Source: Erodium maritimum (Eukaryota; Streptophyta; Magnoliopsida; Geraniales; Geraniaceae). From it: a stretch of 64,000 bases of DNA. How positions within the stretch are numbered: position 1 is the stretch's first letter; the number at the start of each line of letters is the position of its first letter. A program made the translations under genes and the position numbers. Location of the stretch: positions 10,607,001 to 10,671,000 of the forward strand of contig OY997596.1 of assembly GCA_963921825.1 (NCBI GenBank), read 5' to 3'. The notes below the pieces were generated by a model, which saw nothing but the letters and a program-made list of their open reading frames with translations, did no database searches and was not told the DNA's origin. This document shows, one piece after another, positions 36,905 through 49,800 of the stretch.

Positions 36905-38860
36905 CAGACAAACTACAACTAATCCTATAAGCGAGCCCGAGGCATAGACGGGTTTTTTAAGTGGAACCAACATTGACCAAGAATATGAAAGTAGAAAATA
37001 AACCCAAACATAAAACTAAAACTAAAACAAAACCAACTCCGGCTCTTAACCTAAGGCCGACCAATACAGCTTTATAGCTTGTGCGTTCTCCAAGAAGAAG
37101 GACCGCTGACATACAAAGTAATGCGCCTGGTTCGGGGAGGGAGCACAGAAAGTGGTAAAGGACCCCCCCCCCCCCCCCCGGGGGGGGGGGGGGGGGGCTA
37201 CAAGTCCTTTTCCTGGCAGGTCACCCTAGAGATATGGGCAAAACTGGTTGGGTTAGAAGTCCTAACTGATTCAAGTGACTTACGCAAGACGGTGGATCCT
37301 AGTTTGACCTATGGCATATGAAGCATATAAGGGACGACTTCAGGGGTGTGAGAGACCACTCTCTCGGGACAGGGTTCCCAACCGAAGGGGCCTCATCCGT
37401 TGCTAGGGACATATAAAAACGAGGAATGCCCGGTAGAGAGAGATCATAGTTGTGGGCCACATAACCCAAACGCCCATAGTTGAAGCAAAACAGTAGGAGG
37501 CACTCATATTTGAGCGTGATCCGAATGAGTTGAGGGAGCTCCTGAAACTCTAGCATCATCGAGCGACTGAGAGGTAGATTGATAGGATGCGAGAAACGGA
37601 CTCAGATCTTCCTTCCTCAACAAAGCCCCCACATGTCCGTCTGCACAGTGATGCACCCCGTAATGCCAATAAACTGTGAAGAACGTTTGAGGTAGACCCT
37701 AGACCTGGACCCAAAGTTGGATTCTTTCTGTGACAGTAGCAGAGAGTCTCTCCGTTGGGATGACTGTCAGAATTAAGGGATAATAGTGGAAACATCAAGG
37801 CTCCGCTCGACATACTTTGCCCAACGTTGCACGAGGGGAAAAGTAGAAGGTGTACACTCCCGGAGAGCGGTCTTTCACCACCAATACATTCGTCGACGAC
37901 CCCAGCCTTTGAGAATGACACGTAGCATCAGGTCGCCCTTGATAGGACGGGGAGAGAGGAGCTGACCTGCCAATCCACATTATATGCAGACCAAGGAGGG
38001 GTAGGGCAGTTGCGATGTAAAGAATCAGACGATGACATCCTCATTCGACATAAAGGAGCAAGCTTCTAATAAGACCATGATGTCTTCCAAGGACGGAAAC
38101 GACATAGTAACCAGCGGCGACATACTCCCAAAATCCGGTTGTGATAACTCACCCGATAGTACATGGTGGTTCTCCTCCCTAAGGCCCACCAAACGTTTGC
38201 GAATACATGACCAGGAGAAGGGAAGAGAGAACGGACCTTCATACTCCACCGATGTCGTGACCAGAGAAGTCATCGGTAGTAGTGGGGAAGTTATGTCATA
38301 TGGCTTCGCCCTTGAGGAAGACAGGGTCTGAGGCCTTTATCCATGTACCCCTAATAACACAGCTTGAGACGAGACCCCTAACATAACGTATCTTTGATTA
38401 AACACGAACAGTAAGATGGTCGACGATGGAAGCGAGTGGCTCGGGGGAGGCGCAAATGACAAAGAAACCACCGGAGCAGAGGTAGCATGCACCGACACAG
38501 ACTTGGGCTTGCGCATGACTCTCTTATAATGGATAACATATTGGGACGACCGAGGAGGAGGGATAAGGATCGACAGATGCGGCAAATCGGATGAACCCGT
38601 TAGTTGAAGAGAGGGAGGGGGCGTAGGGGAGAAGACGATGTGGTTGGCATAGTGAGGGGGGCTTCATCCCACGTGTCGGCTCCGTGAATGGAGGGGGTAC
38701 CAATGAGGGTGGGGGACATTCTAGACGCACCAGAATAGTAAGAGTAATCGACAACATGGTGGGAGCAGTCGACAACATTGGATTGGAGGAGGAGTTTGGT
38801 GGGTGAGCCATTGGGGCACATAAATAGTAAATAGGGTTTATACGGAACTTTTTAAACATT
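36905..38860 (-). pseudogene. Decayed LINE ORF1-type gene (zf-CCHC_4/DUF4283-like)
   Basis: On the minus strand a start-like MAHPPNSSSN lies near 38808. Downstream, at 37559-37299, the stretch ITLKYECLLLFCFNYGRLGY then HNYDL matches the zinc-knuckle region of plant LINE ORF1 proteins (consensus YERLPxFCFxCGRIGHxxxxC). Here the second Cys of the knuckle is Tyr and the last is also Tyr. Frames between these points are broken. A C18G17 run lies in its 3' part. The ends and target duplication were not found, so the borders are approximate. Confidence 0.5.
37163..37197. repeat. C18-G17 homopolymer palindrome
   Basis: Eighteen C (37163-37180) are followed directly by seventeen G (37181-37197), an almost perfect inverted repeat with no loop. 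It could be a real G-rich palindrome or an artefact of sequencing or assembly at a homopolymer. Confidence 0.9.
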
Positions 38861-38946
38861 TTTATTGTTTGATAAGTAATAAAAAAAATTCCCTATATAT
38901 GCTTGATTAAAATAAAAATTATTTTTTTATTAAATTATATAGATTT

Positions 38947-40315
38947 TTTTTTTGAAACGGGAAAGAAGGAGTTGTATTACGATATCATGTCATGCCTACA
39001 AGGAGGGACGTAACAGTTCCAGATACCAGCTTTTTGTCCCAACCGGCCGTGGCCCGTCGGGCGTACATGGTTCCATACATATAGCCTGCTTTGTTTTGCA
39101 GATCCGAACTCAAGAGTTCCTCGATCCAACGTTTCAAACGGGAAATAAATGCCAAAACAAACCCTAACTAGCCAAATGCTTATTCTACCTAAGACAATGG
39201 AAATAGATTGTAACTTAGCCTTAACTACGGATTCCCCGAGACCTCCCGGCTGTAGTTGTCCCGGATCTGTGGGTATAGGCCCCAGGCAGACCTTCCCACT
39301 CCCGCCATAGGGAATCATTCATCCCCCGGGCTTAACTCCCGTTCCTGTTCCTATTCAGTACTGTCTGGCGGCAGCAAAGACTTATATGGTGCCTCCGGGG
39401 CCGCTGGCTTATGTCCCGTCTTGATCTTCCTGGGTCTGGGTCCAATGGTGGTAGTGAATCTCAGGATCCCCTGTCGGACCAATGAGCAGTCACTCAGGGC
39501 ATAGCGATTCATCCGGGGCTTTGGGCTCCCAGGCAGCCTAGGGGCAGGTGACTTTCCCCTCGAGTCGGACGGCGACTGTGGCCTAGGTCGTGCTGACTCC
39601 CCTCCATGTCGTTTGGCTATCACTGGGCTCGGGCCCAAATCCCTACCAGGAGTATCACGATTTCCCGGGCGTTCATATCCCCTAGGGTTTGCGTGCATCC
39701 TAGGGTTTGCAAGTACCCTAAAGCTTGCATAACCCATATGTTGTGCCAGCGACCATGGCAAGCGAGGCGCCGGAGCCCACCGATAAGGCATTGACGTGGG
39801 ATGCTCCGGTGGGGGAATGGGGGCAGCCCCCAGTAATGGATGCTCTAGCGAGGGGCCCTCTGGTGCCAAATCATTCAGGGGCGGGGATTCCAGTGGCTGG
39901 CGTCGAGGAACCGGTCCGGCTCCATCTGAGGTGCTCCGATCCAGAGCAGAGGGTACGACCACATCGGATCCTGGGCTTCTCTCTGCATGGGTCACCCAAA
40001 CCGGCTGTACGTGGCCACAGACGGCATGGGCTGGCCAAGCATGATGGGGCGAGGCCGGGACTGATTCGTCGGCGACCATGGCGCCCTGGGTTGTGTTCCA
40101 TCATAATGTCGCGTGAAAGTGGGAGGACCATCACTGGTGGAGGAGGGATTGGTTGCAGGTTGAGAGGGAGAGCGACGCGGAGGCGGCTGTGAGGGTGGGG
40201 AGGACGACGGTGTGGTGGCGGAGCATTGGACGGCGACGGCGACTGTAGTAAACCCTAGAGGATAGAAGGGACCTCACCTAGAGGTAGAAGATTATTTGGA
40301 ATAGTTATATTACAC
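38947..40315 (-). mobile_element. LINE-like retroposon without reverse transcriptase, 17-bp target duplication
   Basis: Flanked by TTAAATTATATAGATTT at 38930-38946 and 40316-40332, an identical 17-bp pair. The minus strand starts with a leader rich in GCC/CCG triplets, contains one long frame (40079-39351, 242 codons, Pro/Arg-rich, starting MVADESVPASPHHAW) and ends CCTTCTTTCCCGTTTC plus poly(A). No RT, endonuclease or zinc knuckle is visible. The frame could be a derived LINE ORF1 or non-coding GC-rich DNA. The 3' tail resembles those of the 33743-34807 element and of the long LINE at 46860-51520 (all end TTTCAAAAAAA). Confidence 0.75.
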
Positions 40316-40332
40316 TTAAATTATATAGATTT

Positions 40333-42173
40333 AATTTAAGCGTAAGAGGCTATATTAAATTATATATCCTTATCCTTAGGTGTATATTACTACGTCTTTA
40401 TCCTTCTCATAGGAATAGTCTATACATGCTTTAGGAATAATCAAGGTTAAGCTGGTGACTTCTACCACATAACCTTTCATGAAAACTCTACTATTGGGCT
40501 ATATCTCTTTCCTTAGGGGTCTATCACTAGAATCTTTTTCATTCTCACTTTTCTTAATAAAAAAAAACTAAACATGCTTTAAGGATAATTGACTCGAACG
40601 GGCGACTTCCCCCATATCAAAGTGACACTCTAATGCTCAACTATGTCCCTTACCCTTAGTGTATAACAATAACCTCTTACATGTTTTCACAATTCTCAAT
40701 AGAAAAAATCGTATTTATTTTTGGGATAATGAGCCTCAAAATGATGGTTTCCATTACGTCAAAGTGACTTCATATCATTAAGACATATCAATTTCCTTCT
40801 GAACTGACTAAGTAATCTTAAGATAAAATATCGATGACCTCAAAAAAAATTGTAGATTAATATATGTTAGTTTTGTACCCTAGACCAATTTGATCACGTA
40901 TGACATAATCATTTATTAATACATTGATAATTTTTATTATCATATTGTTAAAGGTTAATTGCGTAAATAATCAACTATTTCTAAAATCATTAAGTATGCG
41001 ACTTGATAGTAAAACTCTTATATGTATAAGGAGTTTTATTATAGTCATCCATAATCTTATCGATATACTAAGACTAGTATGATGTTGATTGATGATCATA
41101 TTTTACTAATCATGCATATGCGATATGAAGTCAAATCATAAATACTATTTGGTGAAATTATATTGGATGCCGCAATGTAAGAATACAACATATTAGTTGT
41201 CGTGAGTATTTCTCCATACCGTAATATGGCTTAAGTCATTTGACTTTGTAGTCATCATGGTTTCTATGTAGTTGGTTTTGTATCTAGACACAATTCATCG
41301 TTGTCTTTAACCGGATAATAATAAAGATTGTTATTGGGTACATAATCACATATGTGAGAAATGTGAGTGATTGATAATGAATTTGTCTATCATGTAATAT
41401 GAGATAAATATCGTTGGACCCCTTGATAAGTGAGACTGTGAAAATGCATGGTCATACGAATCGATAATAAGTTATCACTTACAATCTACTTAAGATCAAA
41501 GAACTAACGATCAAATAAAATAAGGATGACGATCATATGCTTTATATTCGATTGAGATATCGATGACAAAATGATTAAGATATTAACAGTTAAAAGGGTA
41601 AATCAGATTGACGATCTTCATAAAACTAGGAAAGTATAATGCATTACTAAAGGCCAATTATGGCATGTGGATAAAACAAGGATTTCGGGTCCACTACCAA
41701 CGTTGTATGACCCTACAGGGGCACACATAACAAGCCCAAAATTGTATTGGACTTTAGAAGCCCAATTAAGTGAATATAATTATATTATATTTTATATAAT
41801 ATAATTTTTATTCAATACTCGTTTTTCTTTACTAAAATAATAAGATTATATTATGTAATGATGCTGAGAAGATGAAATCAAATAAATGTATATATACATA
41901 TATAAATATTTATTTTCAGATATTAACTTTATAATAAATATACGTATATTACATTTATTTGGTTTTAAAATTCAATTAATAACTTTTTGAATTTCAGAAA
42001 TTCAAAGTAGTTATTTTTTGAATTCCACTTACTCTTAAACCCCGTCCACATATCTAAAATTTTGTAACCCATTAGTGGTTTACGAAATTAGAATAATGGT
42101 TACGTTTTTTGAGTGCTCTAGTTGTGAAAACAGAGAAGAAAACGAGAGAAAATGTGAGAAATTTTGAGCTAGC
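40333..42173. other. AT-rich intergenic DNA with old repeat remains
   Basis: No coding frame of note. The stretch about 41650-41780 (tatgaccctacaggggcacaca, then two AAGCCCA words) has the texture of a degenerate plant LTR, but no ends were found. The rest is A/T-rich with many short direct repeats. Confidence 0.3.
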
Positions 42174-42190
42174 ACACATATGATTTGGGG

Positions 42191-43817
42191 CCACAACATC
42201 AAGAAAGAGAGCATGAAGCCATGAAGTGGGTGACTTTCTCATCCTTTTGCTCAGATTTGATATGGCATATGCGAAGTATTGCGAGATCATTAGCCATGTG
42301 CAGATGGATGCAAGGAGTCCCATCCTGGCCAATGGAGTTCCTCGTTGATCCAAAAAGCCAAAGAGCTGTGTGCAGACGGAGAAGGATGATCCCGTCTCGA
42401 CGATCAAAGTTCACTCTGTGGTGAAGGATGGTAGGTCTATTGATCATGTCCCTGCTCGTCGTTCTAGACGGAAGCGTAGGCGCTCTTCACAGAAGAAGGT
42501 TGAGGACTCTGCCATGTCGCACAACAAGTCCTTCCGGTGAATGAGGTACCTCTAGTTTTTGCAGATTTGTCAAGAACAGAGACGTTGGGAATAAAGGATT
42601 ATGGAATATTTTTGTATAACCTTCCTTATGGAACATCTGAGGATTGGGTTCGTAATTCTCTGGGGACATATGGAGAGGTTCTCTCAACCACTATCATTAA
42701 GAGACCAAATCGCAAGGGTCGTTGCTTTGGCTTTGAGATCCCATCGCTTGGGCCACTATATCGATAGAGAAGACGTCTCCATCGCTTGGGCCACTTTTTG
42801 TTGCTGGGTTTTAAGGAGTGGGCCAGCAGGACTCTCCACAAGCCCAAAATTCTTCAACTCGAGAAGCGTCAGTCTCATCTGGTTCTGGGCCGATTTCAAT
42901 AAGGAGTTATGCACGTGGGGTCCCAACCACAACAAGATGGAGTTGATGGTTTGGGCCTCGCTAGTGGGCTTGTGGTTGGTTCTGACCAATTAGGTTCTAG
43001 GCTGAGCCTGTTATAAGCCCAAGCTCCAGCCTCATTCCCATGGTGGCAAATTTACTTGGGAAATATGAGATTGTGATTGTTCTTGATTCTGGAGATCGTG
43101 ATACACATGAGGATGACAACGAGTTTTCGTGCGCTGAGTGTGGATCGAGTGGGTCTGTGAATGGGACTGCACAAGGTGCTAAAATAGGTGGGCCTGTGTC
43201 TGGGCCTGTCAATGCCGTGATCAGCCCAATTCAAATCAGTCGGTTCCAAGTCTCAGCAGGTGGTGGATTCGTCTCGTGTTTTTGATTTGATTGAACCTAT
43301 TGTTATTGGAGCAACTGTTGATGTGTTAGAGGGTCTATCAACACAACAGGCGACATCTCCATGGAAGGATGCCCTCGTCAAATCGAAGCGGGTGAGTCGC
43401 CCACCTAAGCATTTAACGGAGTTCTATACCATGTCGTGTAAACCAGAGGTCTCTTTGGATCGAGAACGATATGTTCGTCCCGTCGATATTGGGAAACAGG
43501 TTGAGCAAGGCCGAAATGGAAAAACTCATGTCGCAACTTCGTCTCAGGGAACCGACGTATGGAATACAATTCGTGATTTGACTGCCAAGAAGAAGGATGC
43601 GACGCCTCGTCGTTGACTTCGGGAGGCGAGGATTGGCGGGGTTGCCTTATATGGTTTTTGCTCCTTGTTTCTTTTTTGAAAAGGCTGGCTTTTAAGTTCC
43701 CTTTGATGGAACCCCTTTGTAATCGCTGACTTCCACCCTACTTCTTCGTGAATCAGGGCATTCCGATTCTTTTTTTTTGGAATCAATCTTATTAATAAAT
43801 TTTCGAACTTATAAAAA
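42191..43817 (+). mobile_element. LINE-related retroposon with an RRM-like ORF1 remnant
   Basis: Flanked by ACACATATGATTTGGG (42174-42189) and ACACATGATTTGGG (43818-43831), a target duplication differing by a 2-bp gap. It ends in AATAAATTTTCGAACTTATAAAAAA. At 42537-42767 the frame reads GIFLYNLPYGTSEDWV then KRPNRKGRCFGFEI, an RNA-recognition-motif layout (RNP2 then RNP1) as in some plant LINE ORF1 proteins. A second open piece (43260-43616) ends the coding part. No RT is present. The reading frame shifts between pieces, so it is not functional. Confidence 0.65.
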
Positions 43818-43831
43818 ACACATGATTTGGG

Positions 43832-43956
43832 AGTTCTTGTTGGTGTGGATACATGAAGATGACACATCCATTTCTAGACGTCTAAAGCTCGTCAAAGCAG
43901 AAGCGTTCTTAGTCTCCGTCTCGAATCAGGTTCAAATTAAGAAAAATAACAAACTT
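43832..43956. other. Short spacer between two retroposons
   Basis: Only 125 bp separate two independent retroposon insertions, each with its own target duplication. No feature seen. Confidence 0.4.
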
Positions 43957-43971
43957 AATTTTTTGTTTTGT

Positions 43972-46788
43972 TTTTTTTTTAGGAAATATGATAGTTTATA
44001 TAAATATCGGCAAGAATGATATTTTGAAGAGGCTCGGGGATGTGACCCCTGTACCAATTCTAGACAGGGGAAGAACAAGCCGCCTTGGCAAGGCAGTGAG
44101 TTGCTTTGTTCGCTGTCCGTTTTACAAAAACGAGTTGCACGCACTCGAGTTTAGCTAAAAGGGAGATACAATCCGTGACAATTGTCCCTATAGGAGATAG
44201 CAGACGCCCTCCTTTCCTGATCATATCCACTATGATCTTGCAGTTGCTTCGCATTGTTGCCCTTTGCAGCGGGTATTGCAGAAGCCATGTTAGTGCATCC
44301 CGAATCGCATATGCCTCCACCAATCCCGGGTTTCGAGGGCCATGGAAAGACGCAGAGCGGGCCCCTGTGAGATATCCCCGACCATCTCTGCATATCCAAC
44401 CAGTCCCCATCTTATTTGCCGCTGCGAAGAGCGCCCCATTTGTATTCATTACCCACGTACCTTGAGAAGGACGCTCCCAAACCTCAGCCGCCCCTATTTG
44501 TGACTGGCAGGGCCTTGTCTGAGCCTGGTGTTTCCGTTTCTTGGCTTCTAGCCAACCTGCCTGTAAGTGAAAAGCCGTTTGGAAAATATTGGCGGCTAGT
44601 TGTGTCGTATGTTCCCAGACCACCTTGTTTCTTGCCTTCCATATTTCCCATAATATGCATCCTATTAGGCCCCCGCACGCCGGGGGGTTAAGATTGAGCG
44701 TTCTCTGCAACCATTCAGAAATAGTTTGAGCATCTTGGGTAGTGTTCAAACCTGACTTAGCCCAGCACTCTACTGCTATTGGACATTGGACTAGAAGATG
44801 GAGTTCCGATTCATCCGCCCCTGAGCAGACCGGACACATCGCCTCCATTGCTACATGTCGCCGCCTAAGATTGACCGCTACCTGGAGACACCCAGAACAC
44901 GTTCTCCACAGGAACGTCCGCACCTTTGGCATTACTTCCAACGTCCATATCTTTGTCCAGATGTCCGTCTGGGCCTGGAATGTTGCTTGCTCCTGCTAAC
45001 ACATCCCATAGGCAACCTTCACAATATACTGCCCCAAATAGTCACCCATTTAATGCCATGAGTCTGATATGGCTGACCTGCTTATCGGAACTGTCAGTAT
45101 CGCCCGTTGATCTTCCACATCAAACATATTATGAATCTTGTCTATATCCCATTGCCTCTTATTAGGCAGCAAAAGGTCCGAGACTAACATGGTGTCAACA
45201 CTGACCCCATCGAGCGCACCCTCGCCTCAACCCTTGTCAAAAACGGATGCTTCCCGACCATTGTAGACGACCCCAGCCCAATCGATCTTCTTGCCCCTCC
45301 CTTGACAGGTCCTGTGCTGACAGGAGACTCTGCAAGACATAGCTCTGGTTTGGTTTTCGTACCGCCTCCAACACCGAGGACTCCTGGTAGTACCGAGCCT
45401 TCAACACTCTCGCCACTAAACTGGAATCGTCCGTCAGAAGCTTCCAAAGCTGTTTTCCCCGTAAAGCCGTGTTAAAGTCTTGCATGTTCTTAAAACCCAA
45501 GCCACCCTCCTCCTTTGGTCGCGACATAGTCGTCCACGATTGCCAAATGACTCATTTCCCGTCAACTCCGGCTGATTTCCACCAGAAACGGGCTAACGCC
45601 ACATTCATCTTGTCTAGTGTCCCTTTCGGCAGAGGCATAACACTCATCGTGTACGTAGCAAATCGCTTGTAGCACCGATTTGACTAACACCTCTTTGTCG
45701 GCAGCATTTAGTAGTTTGCCATCCCATCTTCGGATTCTCCTCAAGACCCTATTTAGAACATACTGTAACCCCTGCTTTCTGCTGCGTCCCATCATGTTTA
45801 GTATCCCCACGTAAGGAGACGGTTGTGTCAGTTCTGGAATCCCTAGTATCTGGACCCCTTCCATCCGTCGTGTATCCGACGTGTTGGTACTAAAGAACAA
45901 TGATGACTTTTGCTGGTTTACAACCTGGCCCGACGCCTTTTCAAACCTACGAAGATAGTTTTTTACCTGATCCATTTCTAATGGTGTCGCCTTATAATAG
46001 ACATATCAATCATCTGCAAAGAACAAGTGGGTAAGCGAAGGTGTCTTCGAAGCCACCTTGATCCCATGTATATCCCCCCCACTTTCTGCCCCTTGTAGTA
46101 GCCGCGAGAATCCTTCCATACAGAACAGAAACAGATACAGGGAAAGTGGATCTCCCTGTCTGATTCCCCTTTCTGGTTAGAAGAAGCCCCCCTGCTGTCC
46201 TCCGGCTACAATATTATATGTGACCGAGTACGTACACCGTCGAATCAAATCTATCCACCCTTCCCCTAATCCGAACCCATGCATCATGTCCCACAGGAAT
46301 CCCCACTCCACTCTTTCATAAGCCTTGCTCATATCTAGCTTTAGAGCCACCCACCCTTCTCGGCCCTACCTCTTATTCTTCAAATAATGGAGGGTTTCTT
46401 ATGATAGGATAATATTATCCTGAACCGATCGGCCTAGTACAAACGTCCCTTGGGATGCCGAAATTATTCCATCCAGCAAACCTTTCAACCGGTTCGCCGC
46501 CACCTTCGATACAACCTTAAAGATCATGTTGCATAGTGCAATAAGTCGCAGATCTTTTAAGGACATGAGACACTCCACTTTCGGAATTAGGACTAGCGTT
46601 GTCCTGTTCATCTCTCTCGGTATGTCCTACCCCGCTCCGTACCCAGTTGGTAACATCCTCGCCCACCGTACTCCAGTACCTTTGGTAGAAGAACGGATCG
46701 AGACCATCCGGTCCTGACGATTTATTTGGGCCCATCGAAAAGATAGCATCGCAGACTTCCTCTGATGTCACCTCACTCATCAGTGCCC
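43972..46788 (-). mobile_element. 5'-truncated plant LINE (RT, zf-RVT, RNase H), inactive
   Basis: Flanked by AATTTTTTGTTTTGT at 43957-43971 and 46789-46803. The minus strand begins inside the reverse transcriptase (SSGPDGLDPFFYQRYW), continues through IALCNMIFKVVSKVAANRL and a FADD-type active-site region near 46000, a zinc-binding RT domain and an RNase H-like domain (44941-44060). It ends in poly(A) at 43972. The RT is broken by several frameshifts and stops. In the RNase H domain the usual NVDGA first Asp is Asn (NTNGA). The 5' truncation is typical of incomplete target-primed reverse transcription. Confidence 0.88.
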
Positions 46789-46807
46789 AATTTTTTGTTT
46801 TGTCAGT

Positions 46808-46858
46808 TTATTCAGAATTATATGGATCCTAATTTTTTAAGGGTTTTGTTTAGTTTCG
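46808..46858 (+). repeat. Left direct repeat around the long LINE
   Basis: Starts TTATTCAGAATTATATGGAT and is about 80% identical over 51 bp to 51598-51650. The pair brackets the plus-strand LINE. Confidence 0.6.
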
Positions 46859-46859
46859 A

Positions 46860-49800
46860 TCTGAAAAAAAACTCTCTCCACTCAACCTCCTTGAGGTTAC
46901 GTCTTACCCTATTTGGGTCGCCGCCGCCGCCGCCGCTGTCGCAGCCGCTCCTGCTCACTCAGCACCGGTCATCGACATCCACTCCCGTAGCCGATCATCT
47001 GCTTTCCCAAGGACCATCACTCCCTGGCTGCAGACCCCTAGTCCGATCTCTTCTCTAGGTCGGGTATCGATTTCACCGATTTCTCAATCGCTCTGGCCGA
47101 CCCAACCGCCCCTGCAATAACGTCTCCCGGATCCTCACTGGCCCCCGAGGGTTCATCGCTGCCTTTGCCAGCGACTCCCGTTTCCGTTCTGTTTCCCCCC
47201 GGCTCGCCGAGACAAAGTCTTCGATCTTGCCACAGCGCCGGGTTCTCTGATAGCCTCGTCCCCTGCCGCGAGCTCCCAGGTCTGTGTCTTTGAGGATTTG
47301 GGCGGACACTCCAGGCCGCCAATCATCTCCCACCGCCAGGGCACCGACAGGTACTCTTCCCGATCCTAGGGCTTACTTTTGTTATTATGCCTGTCTTGCT
47401 GGCTTGGAACTGTAGAAGTCTAGGTATGGACCACAACCGGCGCCAATTGAAAGACTTGGTGTCCCGGCACAAACCCGACATCCTTTTCTTGACAGAAACC
47501 CGTCACGTGGAATCTCGGAACTCTCGATCACGACTGGCTATCCTGCGTGGAACACTTGGTTTCCATAGAGGCACGGGCATTCCGGGATTTGTACCGCCGG
47601 CCATTCCGGGAGCCGGATCTCCGACTAATAGAGGAGGGGTGATGATGTTGTGGTCTGAACAATGCATGGTTACGGTACTGTCGATGCAACAATCTCATAT
47701 TGACACGTCCGTACAGATAGGTCAGGAAGCACCCATCCGGTTCACAGGTATCTATGGGGAACCGATATGGGAGCGTCGACACTTGACATGGGCAAATCTG
47801 AGACACCTGGCCACAATCCCGGCCCCGACTGATTGGATCCTAATGGGGGACTTCAACGACATCCTGCGCCCATCAGAAAAGCGGGGTGGGGGGATATATC
47901 CACTACCCCTTATGCAAGGATTCCAACAGGCCGTATCGGACATTTGAGTGGAAGAGGTACCACTGCGAGGGTACCAGTTCACGTGGGCACGGGGCCAGGA
48001 TGCTAAGTCGCTAGTGGAAAGTCAGCTGGACAGAGCTTTTATCTCCCCGCAGGCTCGAGCCCGGTTCAGGGATGTGGAGTTACAGAATTTGGGCATATCG
48101 ACTTCGGACCACAAACCCATCCTTCTCCAAATCCAGAAGGAACCTGTGGAACGTCGGCCTCGCCAGTTTCGGTTTGAGAACATGTGGATTGACCATCTGG
48201 AGTGTGGTCCATTGATTCAGACAGAGTGGGGTCAGCCGGGGAATCGCCATATCAAGCATCACATCAAGGACATCGGGACTTCCCTGGATGAGTGGGGTCA
48301 GACGATCTTCCGGGACAACATTAACCAGATCAGAAGGTTACAGCGGAGGCTTGCTGAACTGAATGGCCGAACAGACAGATAGGGCATCCGGAAGAGACTA
48401 GCAATTCAAAAACAGTATAACAGGGCGCTGGCTATACAGGAACAGTTCTGGCGACAGAGGGCGAAACAACACTGGCTTGGGGAAGGGGACCGGAATACGG
48501 GATTCTTTCAGAGATCGTCCACCAAGCGCCAGGTGAAAAACAAGCTCAAATCTTTTATAAATGATGATGGAGTAGAAGTGCAGTGGAATACAGGTATGAG
48601 TGATCTGCTCCACTCATACTTTGCTAATATGTTCACAACAGGCGATATCAAAGAATATGACCTCCCCATGCCAGTCCCTTGTATGATCACCCCGGCACAT
48701 AATTTACTACTCACACAACAGGTAACGGATCAGGAGGTACGTCACGCCGTATTCCAGATGGGCCCGTCGAAATCCCCAGGACCGGATGGTCTCAACCCAA
48801 AGTTTTTCCAACATTACTGGGATACTCTGGCTCCGGAGGTCATTGATTTTGTCCGCACTGCTGTCCTGACCTGCACTATTGATCAGGATATCAACAAGAC
48901 CACTCTGATCATGATAGCGAAGATCCCAGGGGCGAAGAAAATTGCGGAACTGAGACCCATTGCGTTATGCAACGTGATTTTCAGAATCCTTTCTAAGTTC
49001 TTGGCAAACCGGATCAAACCCCTACTAGATCCGATCATCTCCACAAACCAGGGGGCGTTTGTCCCGGGCAGACATATTCAGGACGACGTCATCATCTCCT
49101 ATGAGATCATTCACACTCTACGGCGTAAAACATAGGGACAACGTGGTTTCATGGCCTTGAAGTTAGATATGAGTAAGGCCTACGACACAGTGGTGGTCGT
49201 TCCCACTGTCTATGATGGGAGCGTTCGGCTTTGATATGGGCTGGCGGGCGATGGTACTCGCGTGTATGAGAGCAATCGAGTACGGTCAGTTTTGACGGGA
49301 AGCATACGACATCGTTTACAACAGGACGGGGTATCCGACAAGGTGACCCTCTATCGCCGTACCTATTTATGTTCTGTATGGAGGGTCTATCTCGGATGCT
49401 TAGCCATGCAGAGAGAGCTGGTCATATTCATGGGGTATCAGTAGCTCGAGGGCCCCCTCTGGTATCTCATATATTCTTTGCGGACGACTGCTATATATTC
49501 TGCAGGGCGGATCAAGAAGAGACGACCCATCTGAGTACTATCCTTCAAACCCTTGGACGCCTCTCAAGACAAGTCATAAATAAAGGCAAGTCGTCTATAT
49601 TTTTCAGTACTAATACAACTCTGGCAAAACAGAACAGCTTGCTGTAACATACTAGGCATCCAGGAAATCTTAGGGCCGACTAAGTACTTGGGGGTCCCCA
49701 ACATGCTGGGCCGGAAAAAAGGACAGAGCCTCCAATTTTTATGTGACCGGTTAGTGGCCAAGATTGGGACATGTGATGGTCATATGCTGTCGGCAGGTGG

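Noticed and set aside
41650-41790. LTR of a copia element
   Set aside because: Only a short stretch has LTR-like words; no ends, duplication or coding part were found.
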